Origin: Methylibium rhizosphaerae
GTDB taxonomy: Bacteria; Pseudomonadota; Gammaproteobacteria; Burkholderiales; Burkholderiaceae_C
Length of the DNA stretch: 64,000 nt
NCBI RefSeq assembly: GCF_006386545.1
Contig: NZ_SWAR01000030.1
Location: 1 to 64,000 of the forward strand
Direction of reading: 5' to 3'
A program made the translations under genes and the position numbers. Within the stretch, counting starts at the first letter, position 1; every line of letters starts with the position of its first letter. The notes below the pieces were generated by a model, which saw only the letters and a list, made by a program, of their open reading frames with translations, had not been told where the DNA came from and ran no database searches. Positions 8,977 through 18,918 of the stretch are shown piece by piece.

Positions 8977-10701
8977 TCAGCGGCGCGCGGGCGCTGGCAC
9001 CGGCACCGGCACGAAGCCTTCGGCCACTCGCTCCGTCTCGCCGAACAAGCCCAGACGCAGGCCTGGTGACTCAGGTCGCAGCTTGCGCGGCAAGCGACGA
9101 CCCATCTCGATCTGCAGCAATGCCGGGCCTGGCGAGGCCATCAGGGCCAGCAGGGCCTGCGGCAGCGTCGCCGGGTCATCCGCGCGAGCGGCGCTCCAGC
9201 GGCAGGCTTCGGCCAGCGCACGCGTGTCGATACCTCCCGGCTCGGTGTTCACGCACACCAGCTTGAGCGGCCAGCCTGTGGCGGCGAGCGCCGGCAATTC
9301 GCCCGCCAGGGCCAGCAGCGAGCGCTCGTCGGTCAGGCACAGCAGCGGGTCGAGAGGCGCCTTGGCGGCAGCGAGGGCGCCCACCGCGGCCATCACGGCC
9401 TGCCCGGGCATTTCGCTGGAAGGCCCGGTCGCCAGCCACTGGCCTGGCCGCAAGAAACGCAGGTGTGCCGCGAGCCAGTTCGTATGACGGCTGGCGTCCA
9501 TGGAGATCACGACTTCACTGGCGATGCTCCCGAGCGCTTGCGCCAGCACCGACCGCGTGATGCGGCCTTCCGGCTGGTCAGCCACGGTCTCGCTGGCCGC
9601 ACGGACGTCGGCCAGCTGCGCCCACCAGCCATCCAGCCGCGAGCCATCGATGCCGGCCTCGCTTGCCAGTTCCACGAGGCGCTCCAGCACTGCGCCGCAG
9701 TCGCCGACCACCGGCACGTCGGCGCGCACCACCCTGTTGATGCTCACCGGGTCGATGTCCACGTGCACCACATGGCGGGTGGTCGTGCCCACCACCGCTG
9801 GCGCCGGCAGGCTCTCCTCGAAGCGCGCTCCCAGCACGATCACCAGGTCTGCATGACGCATTGCGGCGTTGGCCACGGCATCGCCGAAGGGGCCCAGCAG
9901 ACCCAGCCGGTGCCTGTCGTCCGTGGGTAGCGCATCGAGCGCTCCCCAGGTCAGCACGCACGGGATGCGGGTCAGGTTTGCCAGCGACTGCAGTGCCGCG
10001 CAGGCCGCCGGGCCGGAACGCACCACGCCGCTGCCGCAATAGAGCAGGGGCCGCCTGCTGCCTTCCACCAGCTTGAGAATGCGCTCCAGCTGCTTGCGCG
10101 GCGCCTGCCCGGCAGGGCCAGGCTCCGCATGCCCGTCTTGCGGCTCCCTTTGTGCCGGGGCAGCCTCGGCCAGCGCTTCCGGCGTCACGGCCAGCACCAC
10201 CGGCCCCCTGCGGCCGGCCATCGCGATGGCCGCCGCGCGGCGCAAACGTGATTCGATCTCGCCTGCATGCAAAGCCCGTCCTGCCCATTTGGTGGCCGGC
10301 ATGGACAGGCCCATCACATCCCATTCGGTACACGCGCCCGGGCCCACGAAGGCCTGTGGCGTGTCGACGCAAACGCACACGATCGGCACGCAGTCCAGCA
10401 GCGCCGTGGCCAGTGCCGGCACCGCGCGCGCAAAGGAGGCGCCGGGGCCGAGCACGACCGCGGCTGCGCGACCGGTGCGACGCGCATAGCCACTGGCCGC
10501 ATGCACGGCCGCAGCCTCGCCCGACAGGCGCGTACTTCGCAGCCCGCCCGCAGACTCGGCGGCCTGTTCGAGCCCGCGCGTCGGTTCAGAGCGTTCGGCC
10601 AGGAAAACCGCCTCGATACCCGCGTGGCGCAAGGCCAGGGCCGCGGCGTCTGCACCACTGTGGGCAGGATGGGTTGGCAGGTGGCCAGGGATGGGTCTCA
10701 T
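8977..10701 (-). CDS. Acetolactate-synthase-like ThDP-fold protein with an altered cofactor motif
   Basis: A 574-residue protein with the three-domain layout of ThDP-dependent enzymes such as IlvB. The N-terminal pyrimidine domain has the activating Glu62 (SGEAAAVHAASGYAR). A central Rossmann-like domain contains CGSGVVRSG and VVHVDIDPVSINR, which is typical of the family. The C-terminal domain should carry the metal/diphosphate motif GDG-x(n)-N; at that position the sequence is CLTDERSLLALAGELP (TDE at residues 457-459), with neither GDG nor the Asn. It may therefore be inactive, use another cofactor geometry, or be regulatory. It is convergent with the patatin gene and divergent from the MATE gene. 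I do not assign a substrate. Confidence 0.75.
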   Translation of the reverse strand: MRPIPGHLPTHPAHSGADAAALALRHAGIEAVFLAERSEPTRGLEQAAESAGGLRSTRLSGEAAAVHAASGYARRTGRAAAVVLGPGASFARAVPALATALLDCVPIVCVCVDTPQAFVGPGACTEWDVMGLSMPATKWAGRALHAGEIESRLRRAAAIAMAGRRGPVVLAVTPEALAEAAPAQREPQDGHAEPGPAGQAPRKQLERILKLVEGSRRPLLYCGSGVVRSGPAACAALQSLANLTRIPCVLTWGALDALPTDDRHRLGLLGPFGDAVANAAMRHADLVIVLGARFEESLPAPAVVGTTTRHVVHVDIDPVSINRVVRADVPVVGDCGAVLERLVELASEAGIDGSRLDGWWAQLADVRAASETVADQPEGRITRSVLAQALGSIASEVVISMDASRHTNWLAAHLRFLRPGQWLATGPSSEMPGQAVMAAVGALAAAKAPLDPLLCLTDERSLLALAGELPALAATGWPLKLVCVNTEPGGIDTRALAEACRWSAARADDPATLPQALLALMASPGPALLQIEMGRRLPRKLRPESPGLRLGLFGETERVAEGFVPVPVPAPARR

Positions 10702-10753
10702 CGTTCGATATGGTGTATGAAAACTTCAGCCCGCGGCCATGCTTTCAAGGCAA

Positions 10754-10779
10754 GGGGCAATGCGCCTGAGGCATTACCC
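10754..10779. other. Imperfect inverted repeat between the ThDP-like gene and the MATE gene
   Basis: GGGGCAATGC (10754-10763) and GGCATTACCC (10770-10779) form an imperfect palindrome in the 223-base divergent intergenic region. It could be an operator shared by the two divergent genes. No matching regulator gene is adjacent. Confidence 0.3.
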
Positions 10780-10924
10780 TGGGCCAGCCCAGGAAGAGCA
10801 CTGTAACCAGAAAGACTCCGTGCGCCCCACACCGCCGGGACGCGCCTGCGGTACAAAGCGCCGCGCGCGAGCGCCCGTTACGCCGCCTCCGTGAGGCATC
10901 ACCCTCCCAAGATCCGCCATCACC

Positions 10925-12307
10925 GTGCGCATTTCTGAATCGTCGCCCGCACCACGGCCCGCCCTGTTCGGCATCGCGTGGCCCATTTTTGCCGAGTTCC
11001 TGCTCGGCATGACCGTGGGCGCCGTCGGCCTGTGGCTGGCCGCGCGAGATTCCGACACGGCGGCCGGCGCATTTTCGCTGGCGAACCACCTGATGGCGGC
11101 ACTGTTCATCCTGTTCCGCGTGGTGGGCATCGGCGTGAGCGTGGTCATCACCCAGAACCTGGGCGCCGGCCGGCGCGACGAGGCCGATGCGGTGGCACGG
11201 GCCGGCTTGGGCGCCAGCACCTGGATGGGGCTCGGGGTGGCGCTCGTCACGGTGGTGGCAGCCGAGCCGCTGCTGAAGCTCATGAGCGCGCCGCCCGAGG
11301 TGCTGCCGCTGGCCACGCCCTTCCTGCAGGTGCTGGCGGTGGCGCTGGCGCTCGACGCCTACAACGCCAGCATGGCGAGCGTGATGCGCGCCCATCTGCA
11401 CGGCCGCGACACGCTGTTCGTGATGGTCGGCATGCATGCCGTGCACCTGCTGCTGGCCGCGCCGCTGATGCGCGGCAGCGGGCCGTTGCCGGCGCTGGGG
11501 CTGATCGGCTTTGCGGTGGCGCTGGCTGCCAGCCGCGCGGCCGGCCTGGCGATGCACCTGTGGCTGTGGAGGCTGCGGTTGAACCTGACGCCGCAGCGCG
11601 CCGACTGGTGGCGGCTGCCGGCGCGCCAGATCAATGCGGTGCTGCACATCGGCCTGCCCGGCGCGGCCGAGAACATCGCCTACCGGGTGGCCTTCATGGT
11701 GAGCGTGGCGGTGGCAGCCAGGATGGGCGCCGGTGCGCTCGCCACGCAGTCGTATGCGCTGCAGGTCATGTACTACGTGCTGCTGTTCGGCCTGGCCACC
11801 GGCTTCGCCAGCGAGATCCTGGTGGGCCACATGATCGGCGCCGGCCGCCTGCACGAGGCACACCGCCTGGTGCGCCGAAACCTGGCCTGGGGACTGGGCG
11901 TCTCCACCACGATGGCGCTGCTGGCGGCGCTGGCGGCGCCCTGGGTGCTGCGCCTGTTCACGCAGGACGAAGCCATCATCGACGCGGCCACCGCGCTGCT
12001 GTGGATCACCGTGCTGCTGGAGCCCGGGCGAACCTTCAACCTGGTGGTCATCAACGCCCTGCGGGCCACCGGCGACGCCCGCTTCCCGGTCGCGGCAGGC
12101 GCCGTCTCGATGGCGCTGGTGCTGGCCGGCGGCAGCTGGCTGCTGGGCGCGACCCTCGGACTGGGGCTGGTGGGCGTGTGGATCGCCTACACCGCCGACG
12201 AATGGCTGCGCGGCCTGCTGATGTGGTGGCGCTGGGAGCGCCACGGCTGGGTCCGCCACGCCCGCGCCACCCACCGCAAGCTGCGCGCCGCACGCCAAGG
12301 CACCTGA
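10925..12307 (+). CDS. MATE-family efflux transporter
   Basis: A 460-residue polytopic protein of the multidrug and toxic compound extrusion family, with about 12 hydrophobic segments in two halves. The first helix has the conserved WPIFAEFLLGMTVG pattern. ITQNLGAGRRDEA and, in the second half, EILVGHMIGAGRLHEAHRL are the paired loop motifs of the family. Such proteins exchange cations (H+ or Na+) for drugs or metabolites at the inner membrane. The start is a GTG at 10925 without a clear ribosome site. A short tandem repeat and a repeated intergenic element follow the stop. Confidence 0.92.
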   Translation: MRISESSPAPRPALFGIAWPIFAEFLLGMTVGAVGLWLAARDSDTAAGAFSLANHLMAALFILFRVVGIGVSVVITQNLGAGRRDEADAVARAGLGASTWMGLGVALVTVVAAEPLLKLMSAPPEVLPLATPFLQVLAVALALDAYNASMASVMRAHLHGRDTLFVMVGMHAVHLLLAAPLMRGSGPLPALGLIGFAVALAASRAAGLAMHLWLWRLRLNLTPQRADWWRLPARQINAVLHIGLPGAAENIAYRVAFMVSVAVAARMGAGALATQSYALQVMYYVLLFGLATGFASEILVGHMIGAGRLHEAHRLVRRNLAWGLGVSTTMALLAALAAPWVLRLFTQDEAIIDAATALLWITVLLEPGRTFNLVVINALRATGDARFPVAAGAVSMALVLAGGSWLLGATLGLGLVGVWIAYTADEWLRGLLMWWRWERHGWVRHARATHRKLRAARQGT

Positions 12308-12324
12308 ACGCTGAACGCTGAACG
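12304..12324 (+). repeat. Three tandem copies of CTGAACG at the MATE stop codon
   Basis: The 7-base unit CTGAACG occurs three times in a row, and its first copy contains the TGA stop of the MATE gene. A small slippage-prone repeat; no function is claimed. Confidence 0.6.
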
Positions 12325-12410
12325 CAGGATCAAGAGAAGAGGCGAGAGGCGCGACGGCGAGGCCGGAGCGCCGACCCAAGTGGCCCCCAAGATCCGGCTC
12401 CGCCGGTCCA

Positions 12411-12458
12411 GAGGGGGCCGCCCCCTCGAGGGGGCGCGCGAAGCGCGTAGGGGGTGGG
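12411..12458 (-). repeat. Intergenic repeat element, copy 1 (inverted)
   Basis: Read on the minus strand this is CCCACCCCCTACGCGCTTCG followed by a CCCCCTCGAGGGGG hairpin. It matches the element at 46702-46750 and, in part, 53349-53384. It lies just after the rodA stop (minus strand), where the hairpins may act as a transcript end. Confidence 0.6.
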
Positions 12459-13613
12459 CTAAGACTGCATCAACCGCCGGCTCTTGGCGATGGACATGAG
12501 GATGCCCAGCCCGAGCCCGAGCGTCACCATGGCCGTGCCGCCGTAGCTCACGAACGGCAGCGGCACGCCCACCACCGGCAGGATGCCGCTCACCATGCCC
12601 ATGTTGACGAAGGCGTAGGTGAAGAAGCTCAGCGTGATGGCGCCCGCCATCAGCCGGGCGAACAGCGTGGGTGCCTCGGCCGCGATCATCAGGCCGCGGA
12701 AGATCAGGAACACGAAGCCCAGCACGAGGCCGATGCAGCCGATCAGGCCGAATTCTTCGGAGTAGGCGGCGAAGATGAAGTCGGTGGTGCGCTCGGGAAT
12801 GAACTCCAGGTGGGTCTGCGTGCCCTTCATGAAGCCCTTGCCGGTGAGCCCGCCCGAGCCGATGGCGATCATGCCCTGGATGATGTGGAACCCCTTGCCC
12901 AGCGGGTCCTGCGTCGGGTCGAGCAGCGTGCACACCCGGTGCTTCTGGTATTCGCGCAGGAAGGGCCACTGCAAGTCAGGCTGACAGATGGTCGACTCGC
13001 TGGCAATCAGCGCGATGATGCCGGCCGCGCCCAACACCATCACCGGCAGGATCAGCTTCCAGCTGAGACCTGCGAAGAAGATCACGTACACCCCGGTGGA
13101 CAGCACGAGGATCGCGGTGCCGAGGTCGGGCTGCTTGGCGATCAGGCCCACCGGCACCGCCAGCAGGGCGCCCGCCATCAGGAAGTCGGGCGTGCGCAGC
13201 TGGCCTTCGCGGCGCTGGAACCACCAGGCCAGCATCAGGGGCACGGCGATCTTCAGCATCTCGCTGGGCTGGATCACCACCCCCACGTTGAGCCAGCGGG
13301 TCGCGCCCTTCTTGGTGATGCCGAACAGCTCCACCGCGATCAGCAGGGCCACGCCGAGCACATAGAGCGGCACGGCCAGCGACATCAGCCGCTGCGGCGG
13401 CACCTGCGCCACGACGAACAGGATCGCGGCCGCCAGCAGCATGTTGCGGCCGTGGTCGACGAATCGCGTGCCGTGGTCGAAGCCGGCGGAATACATGGTC
13501 AGCATGCCGGCCGCCGCCAGCAGCAGGATGGCGAACACCAGCGGCCCGTCGAAGCCGATGAACACCGGCCGGATGCGCTGCCACAGCGAGGGCTTCTCGA
13601 AGGAGACGTTCAT
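12459..13613 (-). CDS. rodA: Rod-shape peptidoglycan glycosyltransferase RodA (MrdB)
   Basis: A SEDS-family membrane glycosyltransferase that polymerises lipid II for lateral wall growth together with PBP2. It has 384 residues and about ten hydrophobic segments. The family signatures AKQPDLGTAILV and, near the C-terminus, GVPLPFVSYGGTAMVTLGLGLGI are intact. The ATG at 13613 overlaps the mrdA stop (ATGA), so translation is coupled to that of its partner. It is the last gene of the mre/mrd cluster. Confidence 0.96.
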   Translation of the reverse strand: MNVSFEKPSLWQRIRPVFIGFDGPLVFAILLLAAAGMLTMYSAGFDHGTRFVDHGRNMLLAAAILFVVAQVPPQRLMSLAVPLYVLGVALLIAVELFGITKKGATRWLNVGVVIQPSEMLKIAVPLMLAWWFQRREGQLRTPDFLMAGALLAVPVGLIAKQPDLGTAILVLSTGVYVIFFAGLSWKLILPVMVLGAAGIIALIASESTICQPDLQWPFLREYQKHRVCTLLDPTQDPLGKGFHIIQGMIAIGSGGLTGKGFMKGTQTHLEFIPERTTDFIFAAYSEEFGLIGCIGLVLGFVFLIFRGLMIAAEAPTLFARLMAGAITLSFFTYAFVNMGMVSGILPVVGVPLPFVSYGGTAMVTLGLGLGILMSIAKSRRLMQS

Positions 13614-15688
13614 CGCGACGCTCCCGCCGACACCGGAACCACCTGCCGCGCCGGCACAGCCGAGGCGCTCGGCTGGGGTGCCGATGCCGCTGCTGCGGCA
13701 AGGGCCGCTGCCCCCGGCGGGCCGTTTTCCGGCATCGCCGCCGGCGCCCCCGGCAGCGGCACGTCCACCGCCTGCCGCGGCTTGCCCAGCGGCGCGCCGG
13801 CCTGGCCGACGCGGGCGGCCGCAATGTCCTCGACGCTCGGGTACAGGCCCATCAGCAGGTAGTCGAGCACGCGCCGCGCGATCGGCGCCGCGGCCTCGGC
13901 GCCGAACCCGGAGTTCTCGACGATCACCGCCAGTGCCACCTGCGGGTTGTCGACCGGCGCGAAGGCGGTGTAAAGCGAATGGTCGCGCAGGTATTCGCCC
14001 ATGCGTTCCTTGTTGTACTTCTCGTTCTGCCGTATGCCCACCGCCTGCGCCGTGCCCGTCTTGCCGCCGCTCTTGTAGCCCGCGCCCATGAACACGCGGG
14101 TCGACGTGCCTTCCTGCGTGACGCCATGCAGCGCATTGCGGATCAGCTCGACGTGTTCCGGCTTGAGCGCCAGCGGTTCCAGCGCTTCCGACGAGATCTG
14201 CCGCCGCTCGTGCGTGAGCACGTCCTCGATCTCGCGCACCAGGCGCGGCTGGAATCGCTGGCCGCCCGACACCAGCGTGGCCGTCGCGCTGGCCAGCTGC
14301 AGCATGGTGAAGTTGTTGTAGCCCTGCCCGATGCCCAGCGAGATGGTTTCCCCGGCGTACCACTTCTGCTGTTCCGGGCGCTTGTACTTCTTGCGCTTCC
14401 ACTCGGTGGACGGCAGGTCGCCGGTCACCTCGCCCTTCAGGTCGATGCCGGTGAGGCGACCGAAGCCGAACGGCATGAGCTGCTCGTGCATCAGGTCGAC
14501 GCCCATCTCGTTGGCCAGCGAGTAGTAGTAGACGTTGCTCGACTTCACGATCGAGCGGTACATGTCGACCATGCCCAGGCCGCCGTCACCGTGGCTGCGG
14601 AACCGGTGGTTGCCGAACATGAAGGTGCCGTTGTCCAGGATGGCCTGGTGTGCCGAGCGCTTGCCGCTGTTGAGCGCGGCCATCGCCATGAAGGGCTTGA
14701 AGGTCGAGCCCGGCGGATAGGTGCCGCGCAGCGCGCGGTTGAGCAGCGGCTTGTCGATCGATTCGTTGAGCTCCTTCCAGCTCTCGTTGTCGATGCCGTC
14801 GACGAACAGGTTGGGGTCGAACGTCGGCTTGCTGACGAAGGCCAGCACCTCGCCGTTGCGCGGGTCGATCGCCACCAGCGCGCCGCGGCGGTCGCCGAAC
14901 AGCTCCTCGATCAGCGCCTGCAGCTTGATGTCGATGGACAGGCGCACCGTGTTGCCCGGAGTGGCCGGGTTGGACTTCAGCCGGCGCACCGCCCGCCCGC
15001 CGGCGCTGGTCTCGACCTCCTCGAAGCCGGTGATGCCGTGCAGCTCGCTTTCGTAGTTCTGCTCGATGCCCAGCTTGCCGATGTAGTCGGTGCCGCGGTA
15101 GTTGGCCGCGTCCTCCGAGTCCTCGATGGCTTCCTTTTCCTTCTGGTTGATGCGCCCGATGTAGCCCAGCACGTGGCTGGCGAGCTGGCCGTAGGGGTAG
15201 TTGCGGAACAGCCGGGCCTTGATGTCCACGCCGGGGAAGCGGAAGCGCTGAGCGGTGAAGCGAGCCACCTCCTCGTCGGTGAGCTTGGTGCGGATGGGCA
15301 GCGACTCGAAGCCCTTGCTTTCGTCCATCAACCGCTTGAAGCGGCGGCGGTCGCGCGGCTGGATGTCGATGACCTCGGCCAGCTGATCGATCGTGGCGTC
15401 GAGGTCGGCATCGAGCTTGGCCGGCGTGATCTCGAGCGTGTAGGCCGAATAGTTGTTGGCCAGCACGACGCCTTGGCGGTCGACGATGAGCCCGCGGTTG
15501 GGCACGATGGGCACCACCGCGATGCGGTTGGCCTCGGCCTGGGTGGACAGCTCCTCGTGCTTGTAGATCTGCAGGAACACCAGCCGCGCCGCCAGCAAGC
15601 CGAAGCCGATGAGCACGAAGGCCGCCGCCGCGAACAACCGCAGGCGGAAGCGGCTCAGCTCCTGTTCGACGTTCTTGAGCTCGGTCAT
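13610..15688 (-). CDS. mrdA: Penicillin-binding protein 2 (elongasome transpeptidase)
   Basis: A class B PBP that cross-links peptidoglycan in the elongasome. It has 692 residues, with one membrane anchor at residues 18-40, a non-penicillin-binding dimerisation region, and a transpeptidase domain with SxxK at Ser328-Lys331 (GSTFKP), SSN at 383-385 and KTG at 543-545. A Pro/Ala-rich tail of about 70 residues follows the catalytic domain; tails of this kind vary between species. The ATG at 15688 opens MTELKNVEQELSRFRLR, and the longer frame to 15766 is rejected. Its stop overlaps the rodA start. Confidence 0.96.
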   Translation of the reverse strand: MTELKNVEQELSRFRLRLFAAAAFVLIGFGLLAARLVFLQIYKHEELSTQAEANRIAVVPIVPNRGLIVDRQGVVLANNYSAYTLEITPAKLDADLDATIDQLAEVIDIQPRDRRRFKRLMDESKGFESLPIRTKLTDEEVARFTAQRFRFPGVDIKARLFRNYPYGQLASHVLGYIGRINQKEKEAIEDSEDAANYRGTDYIGKLGIEQNYESELHGITGFEEVETSAGGRAVRRLKSNPATPGNTVRLSIDIKLQALIEELFGDRRGALVAIDPRNGEVLAFVSKPTFDPNLFVDGIDNESWKELNESIDKPLLNRALRGTYPPGSTFKPFMAMAALNSGKRSAHQAILDNGTFMFGNHRFRSHGDGGLGMVDMYRSIVKSSNVYYYSLANEMGVDLMHEQLMPFGFGRLTGIDLKGEVTGDLPSTEWKRKKYKRPEQQKWYAGETISLGIGQGYNNFTMLQLASATATLVSGGQRFQPRLVREIEDVLTHERRQISSEALEPLALKPEHVELIRNALHGVTQEGTSTRVFMGAGYKSGGKTGTAQAVGIRQNEKYNKERMGEYLRDHSLYTAFAPVDNPQVALAVIVENSGFGAEAAAPIARRVLDYLLMGLYPSVEDIAAARVGQAGAPLGKPRQAVDVPLPGAPAAMPENGPPGAAALAAAAASAPQPSASAVPARQVVPVSAGASR

Positions 15689-15791
15689 GGCTGGGTGGTG
15701 ACCTGTGACTGGTGACGGATGACTCGTGAGCCCGCGTGGCCCGTGAATGATGTCCTCACCGGACACCGGTCACAAGTCGCGGGTCACGGCT
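15689..15791. other. mreD-mrdA gap with degenerate GTGAC repeats
   Basis: About 100 bases between mreD and mrdA. They contain several imperfect copies of a GTGAC/TGACT-type unit (for example GTGACCTGTGACTGGTGACG). These repeats look like a small intergenic repeat family. No promoter can be called with confidence. Confidence 0.35.
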
Positions 15792-16310
15792 TCAAAGTGG
15801 GCGGTTCTCGTCGGGGTCGGGTGGGCGGCGCTGCGGCGCCAGCAGCATCACCGACGCCACCGGCCACAGCAGGCTTTCGATGAACGGCGCGAACATCAGG
15901 TTCCACCCCGGGAAGCTGCCGCCTGCCAACAAGCGCACGATGAGCGACACCGCGTGCGCCGCGAAGAACAGCGGCAGGATCTGCACCGCCTGCGAGGGCA
16001 CGGTGAACCACAGCAAGCGGCGATGGATGGTGATCGCGAAGTACGAAAGCAGCGTGTAGGCCAGCGCATGCTGGCCCAGCAGGGCACCCTCGTGGACGTC
16101 CATCAGCAGGCCGAACACGAAGGCCGCGCCCACGCCCACGCGGCGCGGCTGGTGCACGTTCCAGAACACCACCACCAGCGCCAGGAAGTCGGGCATGGCC
16201 GCGACCCGGCCGAGCGGGATGAGGTTGAGCGCCAGCGCGCCCAGCAGGGACGCCCACATGAACGCCGGGTTGACCGGCAGCAGCAGCTGGTCGGAGCCGC
16301 GGGGCATCAT
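15792..16310 (-). CDS. mreD: Rod-shape-determining protein MreD
   Basis: A small polytopic inner-membrane protein of the elongasome, 172 residues with about five hydrophobic segments and the family motif FGLLMDVHEGALLGQHAL. It bridges MreC and the PBP2/RodA machinery. The first ATG (16310) overlaps the mreC stop as ATGA; a second ATG directly follows it (MMPRGS), so either could be used. The next gene downstream is mrdA. Confidence 0.93.
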   Translation of the reverse strand: MMPRGSDQLLLPVNPAFMWASLLGALALNLIPLGRVAAMPDFLALVVVFWNVHQPRRVGVGAAFVFGLLMDVHEGALLGQHALAYTLLSYFAITIHRRLLWFTVPSQAVQILPLFFAAHAVSLIVRLLAGGSFPGWNLMFAPFIESLLWPVASVMLLAPQRRPPDPDENRPL

Positions 16311-17248
16311 GGTTTGCGGGCTCCCTTGCGTGCGGCGGCAGGTGCCGATGCGGCGGCCTCGACAGGTGCCGGCCGCGGCGGCAGCTGGGCGCCCACCGGC
16401 TGCAGCACCTGCACATGGCGGGCGCCGTCGGGCACGGCGACGGGTGCCAGCACGATCTTGGCGAAGGCCGAGTCGGCGCGGCGGTCCACCTTCACCACCT
16501 TGGCGACCGGCAGCCCCGGCGGGTAGATGCCGTCCACCCCGGACGTGTTGAGAAGGTCGCCGGGCTGCACGTCGGCGTTGCCGGCCATGAAGCGCAGCTC
16601 CATGCCGCCGCCGATGGCGGTGCTGCCCGGGTCGCCGTAGGCGGCGCCGCGCCCTTGCGAGCGCACGTTGAGCACCGGGATGGCTGCGTCGCGGTCGGTG
16701 AGCAGCGTGACTTCGGAAGTGAGCGGGTAGACCCGCGTAACCTGGCCCAGCACGCCGGCTTCGTTGATGACCGGCGAGCCGCGCTCGACGCCCTGGGTGG
16801 CACCACGGTCGATGACCACCCTGCGGGTGTAGGGGTCGGCCGTGTCGTACAGCACCTCGGCCGTCTGCGACTGCACCGACAGGCGCGGCCGCAGGTCGAG
16901 CAAGGCGCGCAGGCGGGCGTTCTCCTGCTCCAGCTGTTCCATGCGGGTGACGCGCTCAGCCTGCTTGGCCAGCAGCTCCCGCGCTTGCGTTTCGCCCTGG
17001 CGCGCCGCCGAGAGTCCGGCCAGGTACTCGTGCCCGCCCTGGAACATCTTCACCGGCGCGAGCAGCGCCAGCTCCACCGGGTGCAGCACGGTGGCCACCA
17101 CCGCACGCAGCGGCTGCGTCACCGCGAAGCGGGTGTCGGCCACCATCAGGAACAGGGCGAGCGCCGAAAAGAAGATGAGCCGCGTGAAGGCCGAGTAGCC
17201 CTGCTTGAAGAAGGGCGGCGGGGTGCGGTCGAGGGTACCGAGCGGCAT
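16307..17248 (-). CDS. mreC: Rod-shape-determining protein MreC
   Basis: A bitopic inner-membrane protein with 313 residues: a short cytoplasmic N-terminus, one membrane helix around residues 20-40, a coiled coil around 70-110 (TQARELLAKQAERVTRMEQL) and a periplasmic beta domain with VIDRGATQGVERGSPVIN. It activates PBP2. The C-terminus is a basic, Ala/Pro-rich tail. It follows mreB by 93 bases, which include a weak GCCGGC hairpin, and overlaps mreD at its stop. Confidence 0.95.
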   Translation of the reverse strand: MPLGTLDRTPPPFFKQGYSAFTRLIFFSALALFLMVADTRFAVTQPLRAVVATVLHPVELALLAPVKMFQGGHEYLAGLSAARQGETQARELLAKQAERVTRMEQLEQENARLRALLDLRPRLSVQSQTAEVLYDTADPYTRRVVIDRGATQGVERGSPVINEAGVLGQVTRVYPLTSEVTLLTDRDAAIPVLNVRSQGRGAAYGDPGSTAIGGGMELRFMAGNADVQPGDLLNTSGVDGIYPPGLPVAKVVKVDRRADSAFAKIVLAPVAVPDGARHVQVLQPVGAQLPPRPAPVEAAASAPAAARKGARKP

Positions 17249-17341
17249 GTCGTCTTTGAACTAGCGCGACACCACGAATCTTGAAGCACAGAAGCCGGCC
17301 ACGTGGGTCGCAGCCGGCCTCCTGGTGCACATGGAATGGGC

Positions 17342-18514
<1,173 letters not shown>

Positions 18515-18530
18515 CTACGCCGCGAGCCGT

Positions 18531-18539
18531 TGTGGATAA
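18531..18539 (-). promoter_or_regulatory. Perfect DnaA box (TTATCCACA) between mreB and gatC
   Basis: The plus strand reads TGTGGATAA, the exact complement of the strong DnaA box TTATCCACA, 80 bases upstream of the gatC start. There is no cluster of boxes, so this is not an origin. It could be a regulatory DnaA site or a chance match. Confidence 0.45.
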
Positions 18540-18618
18540 CCGAAGATAATACCCCATGCCTCGTGCGCCAAGCCGCGGAAATACACGGCTTTCGGCCCGG
18601 TTCCACCAGAGATTCCCC

Positions 18619-18918
18619 ATGGCCCTGACCCCTGAAGACGTGAGCCGCATCGCCTTGCTGGCGCGGCTCGAACTCACCCCCGGCGAACAGGCCGAGATGC
18701 TCGGCCAGCTCAACGGCTTTTTCGAGATCGTCGAGCAGATGCGAGCGGTGGACACCACCGGCGTCGCGCCGCTGTACACGCCCCTGTCGGCCGTGCAGGA
18801 CGTGAGCCTGCGCCTGCGCGACGACGCGGTCACCGAGACCAACCAGCGCGAGGCCAGCCAGAAGAGCGCTCCGGCCGTCGAAGCGGGCCTCTTCCTCGTG
18901 CCGAAGGTGATCGAATGA
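18619..18918 (+). CDS. gatC: Glu/Asp-tRNA(Gln/Asn) amidotransferase subunit C
   Basis: The small subunit that holds GatA and GatB together in the transamidosome. It has 99 residues from the ATG at 18619 ([20 protein letters not shown]) and the conserved V..VD..GV.P...P pattern ([16 protein letters not shown]). Its stop overlaps the gatA start as ATGA. An operon gatC-gatA-gatB implies that Gln-tRNA and/or Asn-tRNA are made by amidation of the misacylated tRNA. Confidence 0.95.
   Translation: MALTPEDVSRIALLARLELTPGEQAEMLGQLNGFFEIVEQMRAVDTTGVAPLYTPLSAVQDVSLRLRDDAVTETNQREASQKSAPAVEAGLFLVPKVIE

Noticed and set aside
12304-12324. CRISPR-like tandem repeat
   Set aside because: Only three 7-base units without spacers; too short and simple for a CRISPR array.
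10745-12379. 544-codon minus-strand frame over the MATE gene
   Set aside because: Gln/His/Arg-rich low-complexity translation, wholly opposite a well-supported transporter.
18531-18539. Replication origin at the DnaA box
   Set aside because: A single box with no AT-rich unwinding element, no further boxes and no dnaA/dnaN/parAB genes nearby.
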